Positions 8,459-17,362 of a DNA stretch of 64,000 nucleotides are shown piece by piece. How positions within the stretch are numbered: position 1 is the first letter of the stretch; each line of letters begins with the position of its first letter. A model generated the notes under the pieces. That model had not been told where the DNA came from and did not search any database. It saw only the letters and a program-made list of their open reading frames with translations. The stretch is taken from contig NZ_CAJUHF010000009.1 in the NCBI RefSeq assembly GCF_910585845.1, forward strand, positions 23,960 through 87,959, in the 5' to 3' direction. The position numbers and the translations under genes are program-made. This stretch comes from an uncultured Bacteroides sp. (GTDB lineage: Bacteria > Bacteroidota > Bacteroidia > Bacteroidales > Bacteroidaceae).

Positions 8459-9561
8459 GTAAATTGCAGCAACAGGCAATTGTTATAGGAGATTCGTTTA
8501 ACAATACGCTTGGTTTAATTCGGAGTCTTGGAGAAGCGAAAGTAGATATCGTCTTGCTGCTTGTGGGTGACGATCGTCTGTTTGTTTCAAAAAGTAGATA
8601 TTTGAAAAAATCACAGATTTTCCAAATGAAAACTATCAATGACTGCTTACCTACGTTGCTTCGTATTACAGACAAGACGAAACAACAGACAATCATTTGT
8701 ACAAATGACATTGCAGCCCAATATATAGATGAGTATGAAACCACCCTTTGTTCCCTGTATATAACTCCGATGAAAGGAAAACATTTAGGAAATCTACTAA
8801 ATAAAAATGAACAATGCCGTTTAGCCGAAAATTGCGGCTTGACAGTACCACAATCAATCATCTATAATCGTAACGAAGATTTCCCTATTGTTTCATACCC
8901 AATATTAATGAAACCAGCCAATAGCAATACAGGAGAAAAATCCGATATACATATTTGCTACTGCCCAAAAGATGTCAATAAAGCACTTTCTGCAACATCT
9001 ACTTGCAAACAATTCATTATCCAAAAGTTTATTGAAAAAGAATACGAAATAAACCTCATCGGTGTCAGTACCGTTAATGGCGTATATATTCCTGGAGGCA
9101 TTCGGAAAATCCGTCATTATCCTACAATCTATAGCCCATGCTCTTTTGGAGTATTCCAATCAGTAGAAAACTTGAATGTAGATGTTCATCCGATATTAAA
9201 ATTAATGCAACATGTAGGATATCATGGACCATTCAGTGTGGAATTATTACATAAGGATGAAAAAAATTATTTTATGGAAGTCAATTTCCGTCATGATGGT
9301 CTTGCCTATGCCGCTACCGCAAGTGGAGTGAATCTTCCTGCAATGCTGTTCAACAACCAAACTGTTCCCATGACGGTTAACAACACATACATGATGGATT
9401 TATCAACAGACTACTGTCATGTCAAGGATGGAACCTTATCGCGCAAATATTGGTTTTATGATTTCAGGAAAACAAAATGCCAATTGAATTTCAATCGCCA
9501 TGACCCGATGCCTACATTTTGCTATTATATCCATAAATTGAAACATCTTTTTGTGAAATGA
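8455..9561 (+). CDS. ATP-grasp carboxylate-amine ligase-like protein
   Basis: 368 residues. ATP-grasp features are visible: YPILMKPANSNTGEKSDI (first ATP-binding loop, about residues 149-166), QFIIQKFIEKEYEINLIG (grasp hinge), and FMEVNFRHDGLAY (metal-binding E/N pair) near 280. It probably forms an amide or ester from a carboxylate and an amine while hydrolysing ATP. Overlaps the PIG-L gene upstream by ATGA and the glycosyltransferase downstream by four bases. The real substrates are unknown. Confidence 0.78.
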   Translation: MSKLQQQAIVIGDSFNNTLGLIRSLGEAKVDIVLLLVGDDRLFVSKSRYLKKSQIFQMKTINDCLPTLLRITDKTKQQTIICTNDIAAQYIDEYETTLCSLYITPMKGKHLGNLLNKNEQCRLAENCGLTVPQSIIYNRNEDFPIVSYPILMKPANSNTGEKSDIHICYCPKDVNKALSATSTCKQFIIQKFIEKEYEINLIGVSTVNGVYIPGGIRKIRHYPTIYSPCSFGVFQSVENLNVDVHPILKLMQHVGYHGPFSVELLHKDEKNYFMEVNFRHDGLAYAATASGVNLPAMLFNNQTVPMTVNNTYMMDLSTDYCHVKDGTLSRKYWFYDFRKTKCQLNFNRHDPMPTFCYYIHKLKHLFVK

Positions 9562-10676
9562 ATGTATTAGTATGTATCCCTTGCCTAATGACAGGAGGAA
9601 CCGAAATTCAGACACTTAATCTGGTGGAGGCTCTTATCACCGCAGGACATGAAGTGACAACAGTCTGCTATTTTGAACATTCCACAAACATGGTGGAACG
9701 TTACAAGCAAACAGGAAGCAACGTATGCTTATTGAGTCCTGAGGGGAAAAGACCTGTAGGGATAACAAACACGGTTATTTTCTTGTACAAGGGGTTACAC
9801 CGTGTATTGAGGGAAGTAAAACCCGATGTGGTACATGTGCAGTACATGGCACCAGGCGCCATCCCTATTATCATATTACGTCTGTTAGGCATCAAGCGCA
9901 TAGTAGCTACGGCTCATACGGCTGCTGACATCTATCCTTCTTTACGATTATTACACTTCGTTTCGCGACATATACTTACTGCATTTCAATGCATTACAGA
10001 ACGAGCAGAGAAATCGTTCTTCGGAAATTCGCAAATGTATAAAGCTGAAATGAAGTTAACCCGACATGGCAATCATTTTACCATTTACAATAACTTGCCC
10101 CCTTATATTTCCATTGCCAATAAAGAACAACGAATCGGCAAAGTGGTAACCATAGGAGTTGTAAGCCGCCTGGAGCCTATCAAGGGAATGGATTTGGTAG
10201 TGCCTGCTTTTTCTAAAATTCATGCCATGAATCCAAATACGCACTTGCTGGTAGTGGGTGATGGCTCGCTACGTCCACTAATGGAGCAACAGAAGAATAA
10301 TGCCGAATTGAATGAAGTCGTTAAGTTTGCAGGCGTACAACCACAGGAGGCTTTGCAAACATATTATGACAGTATAGATGTCTTGTTGATGCCTTCGCGC
10401 AGCGAAGGATTCGGACTGACTGCAATAGAAGGAATGGCACGGGGATGTGTAGTGGTTGCGGCAAATACCGGAGGATTACCGGAAGTGGTAAGTGATGGTA
10501 AGGTAGGTTTGTTGCATGAACCGGAATCATCGGATTCGCTTGCAGAAAAAGCCATACGGCTTGTAGATGACAGGGAATTGCTTATGACCATGAAGCAGAA
10601 TGCCATCGATTATGTAGCAAGGTTTTCATTTGCACATTATTCTGAATTAATCAATAACTTGTATTCGAAATTGTAA
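9558..10676 (+). CDS. Glycosyltransferase family 4
   Basis: 372 residues with a clear two-domain GT-B layout. The N-terminal CIPCLMTGGTEIQTLNLVEAL carries the glycine-rich acceptor loop. The C-terminal domain has GVVSRLEPIKGMDLV, LVVGDGSLRPLME and the EX7E motif PSRSEGFGLTAIEGMARG followed by ANTGGLPEVV, all standard for GT4 retaining enzymes. Cytoplasmic, adding one residue to the lipid-linked oligosaccharide. Two bases separate it from the polymerase gene. Confidence 0.9.
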   Translation: MNVLVCIPCLMTGGTEIQTLNLVEALITAGHEVTTVCYFEHSTNMVERYKQTGSNVCLLSPEGKRPVGITNTVIFLYKGLHRVLREVKPDVVHVQYMAPGAIPIIILRLLGIKRIVATAHTAADIYPSLRLLHFVSRHILTAFQCITERAEKSFFGNSQMYKAEMKLTRHGNHFTIYNNLPPYISIANKEQRIGKVVTIGVVSRLEPIKGMDLVVPAFSKIHAMNPNTHLLVVGDGSLRPLMEQQKNNAELNEVVKFAGVQPQEALQTYYDSIDVLLMPSRSEGFGLTAIEGMARGCVVVAANTGGLPEVVSDGKVGLLHEPESSDSLAEKAIRLVDDRELLMTMKQNAIDYVARFSFAHYSELINNLYSKL

Positions 10677-10678
10677 TT

Positions 10679-11995
10679 ATGGCTATTGTCATTAACGCAA
10701 TAATCACGGTCATACTTCTGTACTATGCCTATAAGTATGCTTCCGGTGGTACGATGATCATAAAACATCCGTTTGAAGCTGGCGCATATTATGAATGCAA
10801 CCATAACCTGTCATTTATGATATTTAGCGTAATGACGGCAATGGTGTTTTTAGGACCGCTGTCTTTGGTGAAATATGCTATATGGATATTCTTCCTTCTG
10901 TTAATGTCTCGCCGATGGGTAAAAAAATGGGATGTCGTGATGACCATATATCTGGCGTTTATTATGTGGAACCTCTATACGCTTACCTATTCCCGTTATG
11001 TATTTCAAGGCTGGATGATGATTGTCAAGTTTTGCCTACCAATACTCTATTTCTGGATGGGGTATAATGCCATAGAGGAAGAGCTTGACTTGTGGGTATT
11101 CCTAAAGCGTACAATAATAATCTGTGTGACATATTCATTTTTAATCGGTGGATTCTCGGCAAAACTGACAAGTCCGCTTTACGGTTTTCTTTGCTATGGA
11201 ACCGGAGGAACATTTGTTGCATACGCTTCTTTGGCAGACTTTTATGCAATACTAATAGGCATTCCCGTAATGCTGTATGTTTTTACGTCTGAAAAGAAAT
11301 ATTTATATGCAGCAGGTCTGTTGTTTTTATCATCGATATTGGAGAGTGTGCGAACAGGCATCGGCGCATCCATTCTTGGCCTTTCACTTCTGTTTTTAGT
11401 CTATAAAAAAGGACGGGCTGTTCCGGTCGTGATGCTTTTGATAGCACTCTTTGTTGGCTCCGTATTCCTTGTCAAACCCGTAAGAGAGAAAATGTTTGGC
11501 AAACAGGCTGAGACCGTTACAATAAGTAATGTAGGCAAGGCTAAAATCGAAACTAGCGGACGCGAATACCTGTGGGAAAGGATAATGAATCACTGCTACA
11601 ATCCAAATCCCGCGTTCGGTAGTGGCTGTGGTGGAGCCTTGGGATGGCTGAAAGACATAAACAGTAAGGGAGGATTGGTTCTTATTCATTCTGATTGGGT
11701 GCAGATGATGTCGGAATCAGGCAATATAGGCTTGTGGCTTTATATTGTGTTTGCCGTATTCATGCTGTTTAAAGTGTTGGCCATCACATGGAGGTATAGG
11801 AACAATAAGAAATTGACACTCTTGGGCGGTACAACCGCAGGAGCCTTTGCCGCCTGTTTCTTTTGCATGGGATTTGACAATGTCATCACATACGCCCAAC
11901 AAGGCTATGTACTGCCGTTTATGCTGTTCGGCATATTTCTTAAGATAGTTGACTTGACTGAGAACGGAGAATTTGAAGAAGAAATAATTCCATAA
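10679..11995 (+). CDS. Wzy-type O-antigen/capsule polymerase
   Basis: 438 residues with about 10-12 hydrophobic segments and one larger hydrophilic loop near residues 270-335 (from KPVREKMFG to the GSGCGGALGWL region, then HSDWVQMMSESGNIGLWLY). The loop with a His followed by a short S/N-G-L run resembles the conserved region of O-antigen ligase/polymerase (Wzy_C) proteins. It would join repeat units on the periplasmic side after Wzx export. Polymerases vary greatly, so the call rests on topology and context. Confidence 0.75.
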   Translation: MAIVINAIITVILLYYAYKYASGGTMIIKHPFEAGAYYECNHNLSFMIFSVMTAMVFLGPLSLVKYAIWIFFLLLMSRRWVKKWDVVMTIYLAFIMWNLYTLTYSRYVFQGWMMIVKFCLPILYFWMGYNAIEEELDLWVFLKRTIIICVTYSFLIGGFSAKLTSPLYGFLCYGTGGTFVAYASLADFYAILIGIPVMLYVFTSEKKYLYAAGLLFLSSILESVRTGIGASILGLSLLFLVYKKGRAVPVVMLLIALFVGSVFLVKPVREKMFGKQAETVTISNVGKAKIETSGREYLWERIMNHCYNPNPAFGSGCGGALGWLKDINSKGGLVLIHSDWVQMMSESGNIGLWLYIVFAVFMLFKVLAITWRYRNNKKLTLLGGTTAGAFAACFFCMGFDNVITYAQQGYVLPFMLFGIFLKIVDLTENGEFEEEIIP

Positions 11996-12007
11996 TATTT
12001 TGAATTA

Positions 12008-12979
12008 ATGATATCTGTTGTTATACCTTTATATAATAAGGAAAAGAGCATTGCGCAGACACTGGAATGCGTGCTCAATCAGACGTACAAGGATTTTGAG
12101 GTAATTGTAGTGGATGATGGCAGTAAGGATAATAGCGCTGCTATTGTGGAGGCATTCAATGACGAAAGAATACGATTAGTGAGGCAGAAGAATGGTGGTG
12201 TGAGTACTGCGCGTAATCGTGGCACAGCAGAGGCACGTGGTGAGTATGTGGCTTTTCTTGATGCTGATGATGTATGGAAACAGAATCATCTGGAATCTAT
12301 TGCAAATCTGATGCATCAATTTCCTAAGAGCAGAGCGTGGGCTACGTGCTATGTCAATAACCTAAATGGGAAGTACCATCAGATTATTCTAAACAAGCTG
12401 CCTTTCAATGGAGATACAGGTTTGTTAACCAATTATTTTGAAGTATGTAGTTGCTCCCATCCCCCCGTATGGAGTAGTGCCGTATGTGTTGAGAAGTCCT
12501 TGCTACAAGAGATTGGCGGTTTTCCTGTGGGGGTTACTTCAGGTGAAGACTTGCTGACCTGGGCCAGAATTGCAATAAAAACCGACTGGGTATATACAAA
12601 GAAAGCGACAGCAGTTTATATGATGCCAGCTACAAATTCATTTACAGAAAGGCCAACTCGCCCAAATGATGAAGGAGACCCTGTTTGCGATGGACTGAAA
12701 TTATTACTGAAAACGGAGTATTCAAGAAAACATGAATTGAGGCATTTCATAGGTCGTTTCTACAAAATGAAGGCTAGTACGAACTTGCGGTATGGTGATA
12801 GGTGGAAGACCATTTGTGAATGTATGAAGTCACTTGTTTATAGGCCGTTTGCGAAAGAAACTTATCCTATATTGCTTCTTGCCTTGATGCCAGGATTTAT
12901 TCAGAGAAGGATTTTCACCATCCATTCTTACGATAAAGTAGCTGAAATCAAAGATGTAAAAAGACTAATAGGGAGGTAA
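12008..12979 (+). CDS. Glycosyltransferase family 2
   Basis: 323 residues. The GT-A core is obvious: SVVIPLYNKEKSIAQTLECV, VVDDGSKDNSAAIVE, QKNGGVSTARNRG, and the metal-binding FLDADDVWKQNHLE. SGEDLLTWARIA near residue 179 provides the ED catalytic-base motif. An inverting enzyme adding a sugar at the cytoplasmic face. After its stop there are 85 bases with no supported gene before the acetyltransferase. Confidence 0.92.
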   Translation: MISVVIPLYNKEKSIAQTLECVLNQTYKDFEVIVVDDGSKDNSAAIVEAFNDERIRLVRQKNGGVSTARNRGTAEARGEYVAFLDADDVWKQNHLESIANLMHQFPKSRAWATCYVNNLNGKYHQIILNKLPFNGDTGLLTNYFEVCSCSHPPVWSSAVCVEKSLLQEIGGFPVGVTSGEDLLTWARIAIKTDWVYTKKATAVYMMPATNSFTERPTRPNDEGDPVCDGLKLLLKTEYSRKHELRHFIGRFYKMKASTNLRYGDRWKTICECMKSLVYRPFAKETYPILLLALMPGFIQRRIFTIHSYDKVAEIKDVKRLIGR

Positions 12980-13064
12980 ATATGGGTTTTTCGAATTTAG
13001 TTATTCATTGTCTGAATACAATGGAATTAATGCTTTAAAATGAGATAAACGATTAGTATAAAAT

Positions 13065-13529
13065 ATGAGTTACATGAACAGAATATGGTATTATGTATTT
13101 CGTTGGTATGCTGTAGCAATAAAGCTGATTAGCCAGAAGGGGTATGACAAATGGATTGTAAGAGCCCATAAGAAAGCGGGTGTCATTTTTATTGGAAGTC
13201 CGGAATACATTGACTCACATTCGCATTTAGACCCATCTGGAGGATTGACCATAATGGGGGGGGTAGTTATTTCTACTAATGTGATAATCCTTACACATGA
13301 TTGGTCTTTTCTAAGAGGGTTGATAGCTATCAATAAGGTTAATGAATGTATTTCTTCATTTCATGCTCTTGCTTATAATAGCGTCAGCATTGGAGAAAAT
13401 AGTTTTATCGGTGCTGGAGCCGTGATATTACCTGGTACCAAGATTGGAAAATCTTGTATCATTGGGGCCGGGTCTGTTGTGAAAGGGAATATTCCTGATT
13501 ATTCTATTGCAGTCGGTAATCCTTGCTAG
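13065..13529 (+). CDS. Hexapeptide-repeat acetyltransferase with a nonsense-truncated tail
   Basis: 154 residues with left-handed beta-helix repeats and the catalytic-type His in THDWSF; VSIGENSFIGAGAVILPGTK and IGKSCIIGAGSVVKG are typical of WbbJ/LacA-like O-acetyltransferases. The stop TAG at 13527-13529 falls inside the usual GNPAK end motif (here GNPC-stop). The frame then stays open for 19 more codons (IINDTRKFGEKIL...) to a TGA at 13587-13589 that overlaps the next start as ATGA, showing where the gene used to end. A run of eight G lies at 13256-13263. The core domain may still be active. Confidence 0.75.
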   Translation: MSYMNRIWYYVFRWYAVAIKLISQKGYDKWIVRAHKKAGVIFIGSPEYIDSHSHLDPSGGLTIMGGVVISTNVIILTHDWSFLRGLIAINKVNECISSFHALAYNSVSIGENSFIGAGAVILPGTKIGKSCIIGAGSVVKGNIPDYSIAVGNPC

Positions 13530-13585
13530 ATTATCAATGACACGCGAAAGTTTGGGGAAAAAATTTTAGTTCGGTCGAAAGAATC

Positions 13586-14260
13586 ATGAATATCTATTTT
13601 AAATATTTACTGTCTTTGCCAAAATCATTATGGTTTAACTTCCGCCACCTGCCACTGAAACAGGCGCTGAAGTTACCGTTTTATGTCCGCTATGGAACAC
13701 GCGTCAGCGTTAAAGGACGAATAATAATTGAAGATGATAATCATATAGGTATGGCTATGATTGTCATTGGATCCCATGAAGCTGATGTCTCGGACCCCAA
13801 GCATACGACTTGCCTGACTGTGGAGAAAGGTGGCGAACTGGTGTTCCAGCGTACAGCCCATATCGGTCTTGGTACGAAAATATTCGTGAAAAGTGGGGCT
13901 AAAATGTACCTCGGAGACAATTTCGCCGTAAGTGCCAATTCACAGTTTGTATGCTACAAAAGCATTTCCATGGGACGAGATATACAGTTCGCATGGGACT
14001 GTCTGGTAATGGACAGTGACACACATTCTATTTTTAGTGGTGTAAATCCATATCAAAAAATTAATCCTGACAAAGAAGTGAGGATAGATGATAAAGTATG
14101 GATTGGATGCAGAGTGACCATATTGAAAGGCACACATATACCGGCTAATTGCGTTGTGGGTGCGACCAGTTTTGTTTCAGGAACACAATTTGAAGCCAAT
14201 AGCCTTATTCTTGGCTCACCGGCTAAATCGGTCAAGAAAATCGGAGGATGGAAATTATAA
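13586..14260 (+). CDS. Hexapeptide-repeat acyltransferase
   Basis: 224 residues. The C-terminal 110 residues carry repeated [LIV]-G-x4 units (LGDNFAVSANSQF, IDDKVWIGCRVTILKGTHIP, NCVVGATSFVSG) and a DSDTHSI segment in place of the usual catalytic His region. The end LGSPAKSVKKIGGWKL matches the family tail. Probably O-acetylates a sugar of the polymer. It overlaps the following glycosyltransferase by 13 bases and the relic tail of the previous acetyltransferase by four. Confidence 0.85.
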   Translation: MNIYFKYLLSLPKSLWFNFRHLPLKQALKLPFYVRYGTRVSVKGRIIIEDDNHIGMAMIVIGSHEADVSDPKHTTCLTVEKGGELVFQRTAHIGLGTKIFVKSGAKMYLGDNFAVSANSQFVCYKSISMGRDIQFAWDCLVMDSDTHSIFSGVNPYQKINPDKEVRIDDKVWIGCRVTILKGTHIPANCVVGATSFVSGTQFEANSLILGSPAKSVKKIGGWKL

Positions 14261-15384
14261 ACAAGCGCAAGCCGAGAATACTGATGATAGCACCTCTGCC
14301 CCCTCCCGTGCATGGCTCCAGCATGGTGAGCCAAAGTATTCGAGACAGCAGGATGCTGAACGAAACATTCAGGATGGATTTTGTGAATCTTTCCACTTCA
14401 CGCACGATGGAGGAGATTGACAAAAGGTCGAAGATACTGTATGTGAAGAAAGCGATAAGGTTTATGGGAGCATATGCCCAAACCTTTTGGAATTTAGCCA
14501 CTCGTCGTTACGACCTGTGTTATCTGGCTATCACTTGCCATGGGGTGGGATTTCTGAAAGACGCTCCGTTCGTGCTGTTATGCAAACTATTCGATAAGAA
14601 GGTGGTAATACATCAGCATAACAAGGGAATGGCGAAAGACGTGGACAAGGCTGTTTACAAATGGTTGTTCCACCGGGTATATAAGAATTCAAAAGTAATT
14701 TTGCTCTCTTGGCATCTTTATGAAGACATAGCGAGAGTGGTTGCGAAAAACAATGTGATGGTGTGCCATAACGGTATTGAGCCTACTGTAGAATGGCCTT
14801 TTGAGAAGTACGAAAATGAAAAGCCGCATATCCTGTTTCTGTCGAACCTAATCATTGAAAAGGGGGTGCTTGTGCTCCTTGATGCACTGAAAATACTGAA
14901 AGGCAAGGAACTTGGTTTCATCTGTGATTTTGTGGGTAGCGAAACAAAAGATATGGATGCTGTGAGATTTGCCAAAGAAGCAAAGGAGAGAGGGCTTGAT
15001 GACGTGGCTATTTATCATGGAAGAAAATATGGTAAAGAAAAAAAGAAATATTTTCATCAAGCAGACATCTTCGCTTTTCCAACATTCTATTTCAATGAAT
15101 GTTTCCCATTGGTCAATCTTGAGGCCATGGAATATGGACTTCCCGTGATTTCAACAAATGAGGGAGGCATACCTGACGAGATAATCAACGGGAAGAACGG
15201 TTTTGTGGTGGAAGCTGAAAATGCAGAGATGCTTGCCGGTTCTATTGAAAAACTGATTATTGACAAACCATTGAGAAAGACCATGGGCAAGGAAGGCAGA
15301 AAAATGTTTATCAAACGTTTTACCATCAATGAATTTGAGATATCCATGAAGAATTGTCTTTGGAAATGTATTCCAGAAAAATGA
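14248..15384 (+). CDS. Glycosyltransferase family 4
   Basis: 378 residues. Starts MEIINKRKPRILMIAPLPPP with VHGSSMVSQSI as the glycine/serine acceptor loop. The C-terminal domain has LFLSNLIIEKGVLVLLDAL, CDFVGSETKD, and an EX7E region FPTFYFNECFPLVNLEAMEYG followed by STNEGGIPDEII. A cytoplasmic sugar transferase of the repeat-unit assembly line. Start chosen at 14248 because the frame aligns with the normal GT4 N-terminus, which makes it overlap the acyltransferase by 13 bases. Confidence 0.9.
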   Translation: MEIINKRKPRILMIAPLPPPVHGSSMVSQSIRDSRMLNETFRMDFVNLSTSRTMEEIDKRSKILYVKKAIRFMGAYAQTFWNLATRRYDLCYLAITCHGVGFLKDAPFVLLCKLFDKKVVIHQHNKGMAKDVDKAVYKWLFHRVYKNSKVILLSWHLYEDIARVVAKNNVMVCHNGIEPTVEWPFEKYENEKPHILFLSNLIIEKGVLVLLDALKILKGKELGFICDFVGSETKDMDAVRFAKEAKERGLDDVAIYHGRKYGKEKKKYFHQADIFAFPTFYFNECFPLVNLEAMEYGLPVISTNEGGIPDEIINGKNGFVVEAENAEMLAGSIEKLIIDKPLRKTMGKEGRKMFIKRFTINEFEISMKNCLWKCIPEK

Positions 15385-16136
15385 TTACCAAATACTTTAA
15401 TATCAACTACGAAATGGAGCGTGCAGAGGTGCACAGAGCCATTGAGCGAAAAGTAAAGGAAGATAAGGCTGATTATATCTGCGTAGCCGATGGAGTCATC
15501 CTGAACATCGCCAACAGGAAACCGGAGTATCTGAAAGTGGTGAATGGTGGAATGTTCGCCATCTGCGACAGCAGCTATGTACCACTTTACTTGCGCTGGA
15601 TTTACGGTAGGCATTATGAGCAATATTGTGGAAGCCAAATCTTCATAGACATTGTACGCTGCCGGAAATACCGGATGATTTTCATGGGAACATCCCAAAA
15701 CACATTGGACGGACTGAAAGAGAACTTGAAAAAGGAGAACCCGGAGGTGGAAGGGATGCAGTTCGTGGAATTACCCTATAAAGCAGTGGAAGATTTCGAT
15801 TATGAAGGCATTGCCAAAGAGATAGAAGCCGATGAAGCGGACATCATCTGGATTGCGTTAGGCGCACCCAAGCAGGAAATATTTATGAGCAAGCTGAAAC
15901 CGCACCTGAAACGAGGGGTAATGATTGCGGTGGGAGCCGCTTTCAAGTTCTATAGCGGAACGGATGTCAAACGTGCCCCACAATGGATGATAAAATGCCA
16001 TTTGGAATTTGTACACAGGATATTCAAGGAGCCGAAAAAACAGTTGAAGCGGTGCAGCATGATTCTACTGACACTACCCCAACTGCTGGTGGAAGAGACA
16101 ATGCGTAAACATAAAAAAGAAAATGATATGGAGTAA
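15381..16136 (+). CDS. WecG/TagA/CpsF family glycosyltransferase (GT26)
   Basis: About 251 residues from ATG 15381, which overlaps the preceding TGA as ATGA; an upstream ATG at 15354 exists but lies within the previous gene. Family motifs are VADGVILNIANR (usual DG-P region), FMGTSQNTLDGLKENL, and IWIALGAPKQEIFMSKLKPH, where GxPKQE is diagnostic. These enzymes transfer ManNAc, ManNAcA or Glc to lipid-linked GlcNAc-type acceptors. With wecB in the same operon, ManNAc is a plausible donor sugar, but this is inference. Confidence 0.88.
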   Translation: MITKYFNINYEMERAEVHRAIERKVKEDKADYICVADGVILNIANRKPEYLKVVNGGMFAICDSSYVPLYLRWIYGRHYEQYCGSQIFIDIVRCRKYRMIFMGTSQNTLDGLKENLKKENPEVEGMQFVELPYKAVEDFDYEGIAKEIEADEADIIWIALGAPKQEIFMSKLKPHLKRGVMIAVGAAFKFYSGTDVKRAPQWMIKCHLEFVHRIFKEPKKQLKRCSMILLTLPQLLVEETMRKHKKENDME

Positions 16137-16214
16137 AAAATAGTATATCCTGAAAGCAGAAACGAGCAAAAAAGATAAACAAATAAACTAACGAATTTGA
16201 ATGTTAAACAGACT

Positions 16215-16252
16215 GGAGGATACCAAGCTATTATATATGTCCGGTATCTTCC
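16215..16252 (+). promoter_or_regulatory. Hairpin between wecG-like gene and gmd
   Basis: GGAGGATACC (16215-16224) pairs with GGTATCTTCC (16243-16252), ten base pairs including one G-U, with an 18-base AT-rich loop, followed by TATTTATTTT. It lies in the only sizeable gap of the polysaccharide operon and could be an attenuator, partial terminator or processing site. Confidence 0.45.
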
Positions 16253-16270
16253 TATTTATTTTATAAATTA

Positions 16271-17362
16271 ATGAGAGACATTGCATTGATTACAGGCATA
16301 ACTGGACAGGACGGTTCATTTCTTGCCGAGTTTTTATTAGAAAAGGGGTATGATGTACACGGTACCATCCGGCGTTCATCGGTGGACTATCGGGAACGCA
16401 TCGCTCATTTGGAGGGGCATCCAAATTTCCATTTGCATTACGCCGACCTCGGCGATTCGATGAGCATCCTACAGGTCGTGAAGAAAGTGAAGCCAACGGA
16501 AATATACAACCTTGCCGCACAGAGCCATGTGCAGGTATCATTCGATGCGCCTGAGTTCACGGCAGACGTGGATGCTACGGGCGTATTACGAATATTGGAA
16601 GCCGTGCGCCAGTGCGACCTGACAGATACTTGCCGTATTTATCAGGCTTCCACCTCCGAGCTTTACGGCAAGGTGGAGGAAGTGCCGCAGAACGAGAAGA
16701 CACCTTTCCATCCTTACAGCCCCTACGCTGTGGCGAAACTCTATGGCTACTGGATTGTAAAAGAATACCGTGAAGCATACAACATGTTCTGCTGTTCGGG
16801 CATCTTGTTCAACCATGAGAGCGAACGGCGTGGGGAGACTTTCGTAACACGTAAAATCACACTGGCTGCCGCACGTATCGCACAGGGCAAGCAGGATTGC
16901 CTCTATCTAGGTAATTTGGATTCACTGCGTGACTGGGGTTATGCTAAGGATTATGTAGAATGCATGTGGCTGATACTGCAACATGACACCCCGGAGGATT
17001 TTGTGATTGCCACCGGTGTGCAGCATACGGTACGTGAATTTGCAACGCTCGCTTTCCGTTATGCGGGCATCGAACTTCGTTGGGAAGGGGAAGGAATACA
17101 GGAGAAAGGAATAGACGTAAAGACAGGAAAAACAATAGTGGCCGTGAGCGAGGATTTCTACCGTCCGACGGATGTGGTCAATCTTTGGGGCGACCCGACC
17201 AAGGCAAAGAACGAACTAGGATGGAATCCGCAGAGTACTTCCTTTGAGGAACTGGTGCACATCATGGTGACACATGACATGCAGAAAGTGACAGCGGAGC
17301 ATGTGGCCAACGTGATGCGGACAAACTTAGCCGAATATTTGGAGAAAGGAATCGTGAAATGA
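16271..17362 (+). CDS. gmd: GDP-mannose 4,6-dehydratase
   Basis: 363 residues, standard length. The N-terminal TGITGQDGSFLAEFLL binds NADP; STSELYGKV and YSPYAVAKLYGYW give the S/T and Y-x3-K catalytic residues of short-chain dehydrogenase/reductases; FNHESERRGETFVTRKIT is specific for Gmd. Product is GDP-4-keto-6-deoxymannose, used by the next gene. Base composition is noticeably more GC-rich than the front of the operon. Stop overlaps the fcl start by four bases. Confidence 0.96.
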   Translation: MRDIALITGITGQDGSFLAEFLLEKGYDVHGTIRRSSVDYRERIAHLEGHPNFHLHYADLGDSMSILQVVKKVKPTEIYNLAAQSHVQVSFDAPEFTADVDATGVLRILEAVRQCDLTDTCRIYQASTSELYGKVEEVPQNEKTPFHPYSPYAVAKLYGYWIVKEYREAYNMFCCSGILFNHESERRGETFVTRKITLAAARIAQGKQDCLYLGNLDSLRDWGYAKDYVECMWLILQHDTPEDFVIATGVQHTVREFATLAFRYAGIELRWEGEGIQEKGIDVKTGKTIVAVSEDFYRPTDVVNLWGDPTKAKNELGWNPQSTSFEELVHIMVTHDMQKVTAEHVANVMRTNLAEYLEKGIVK

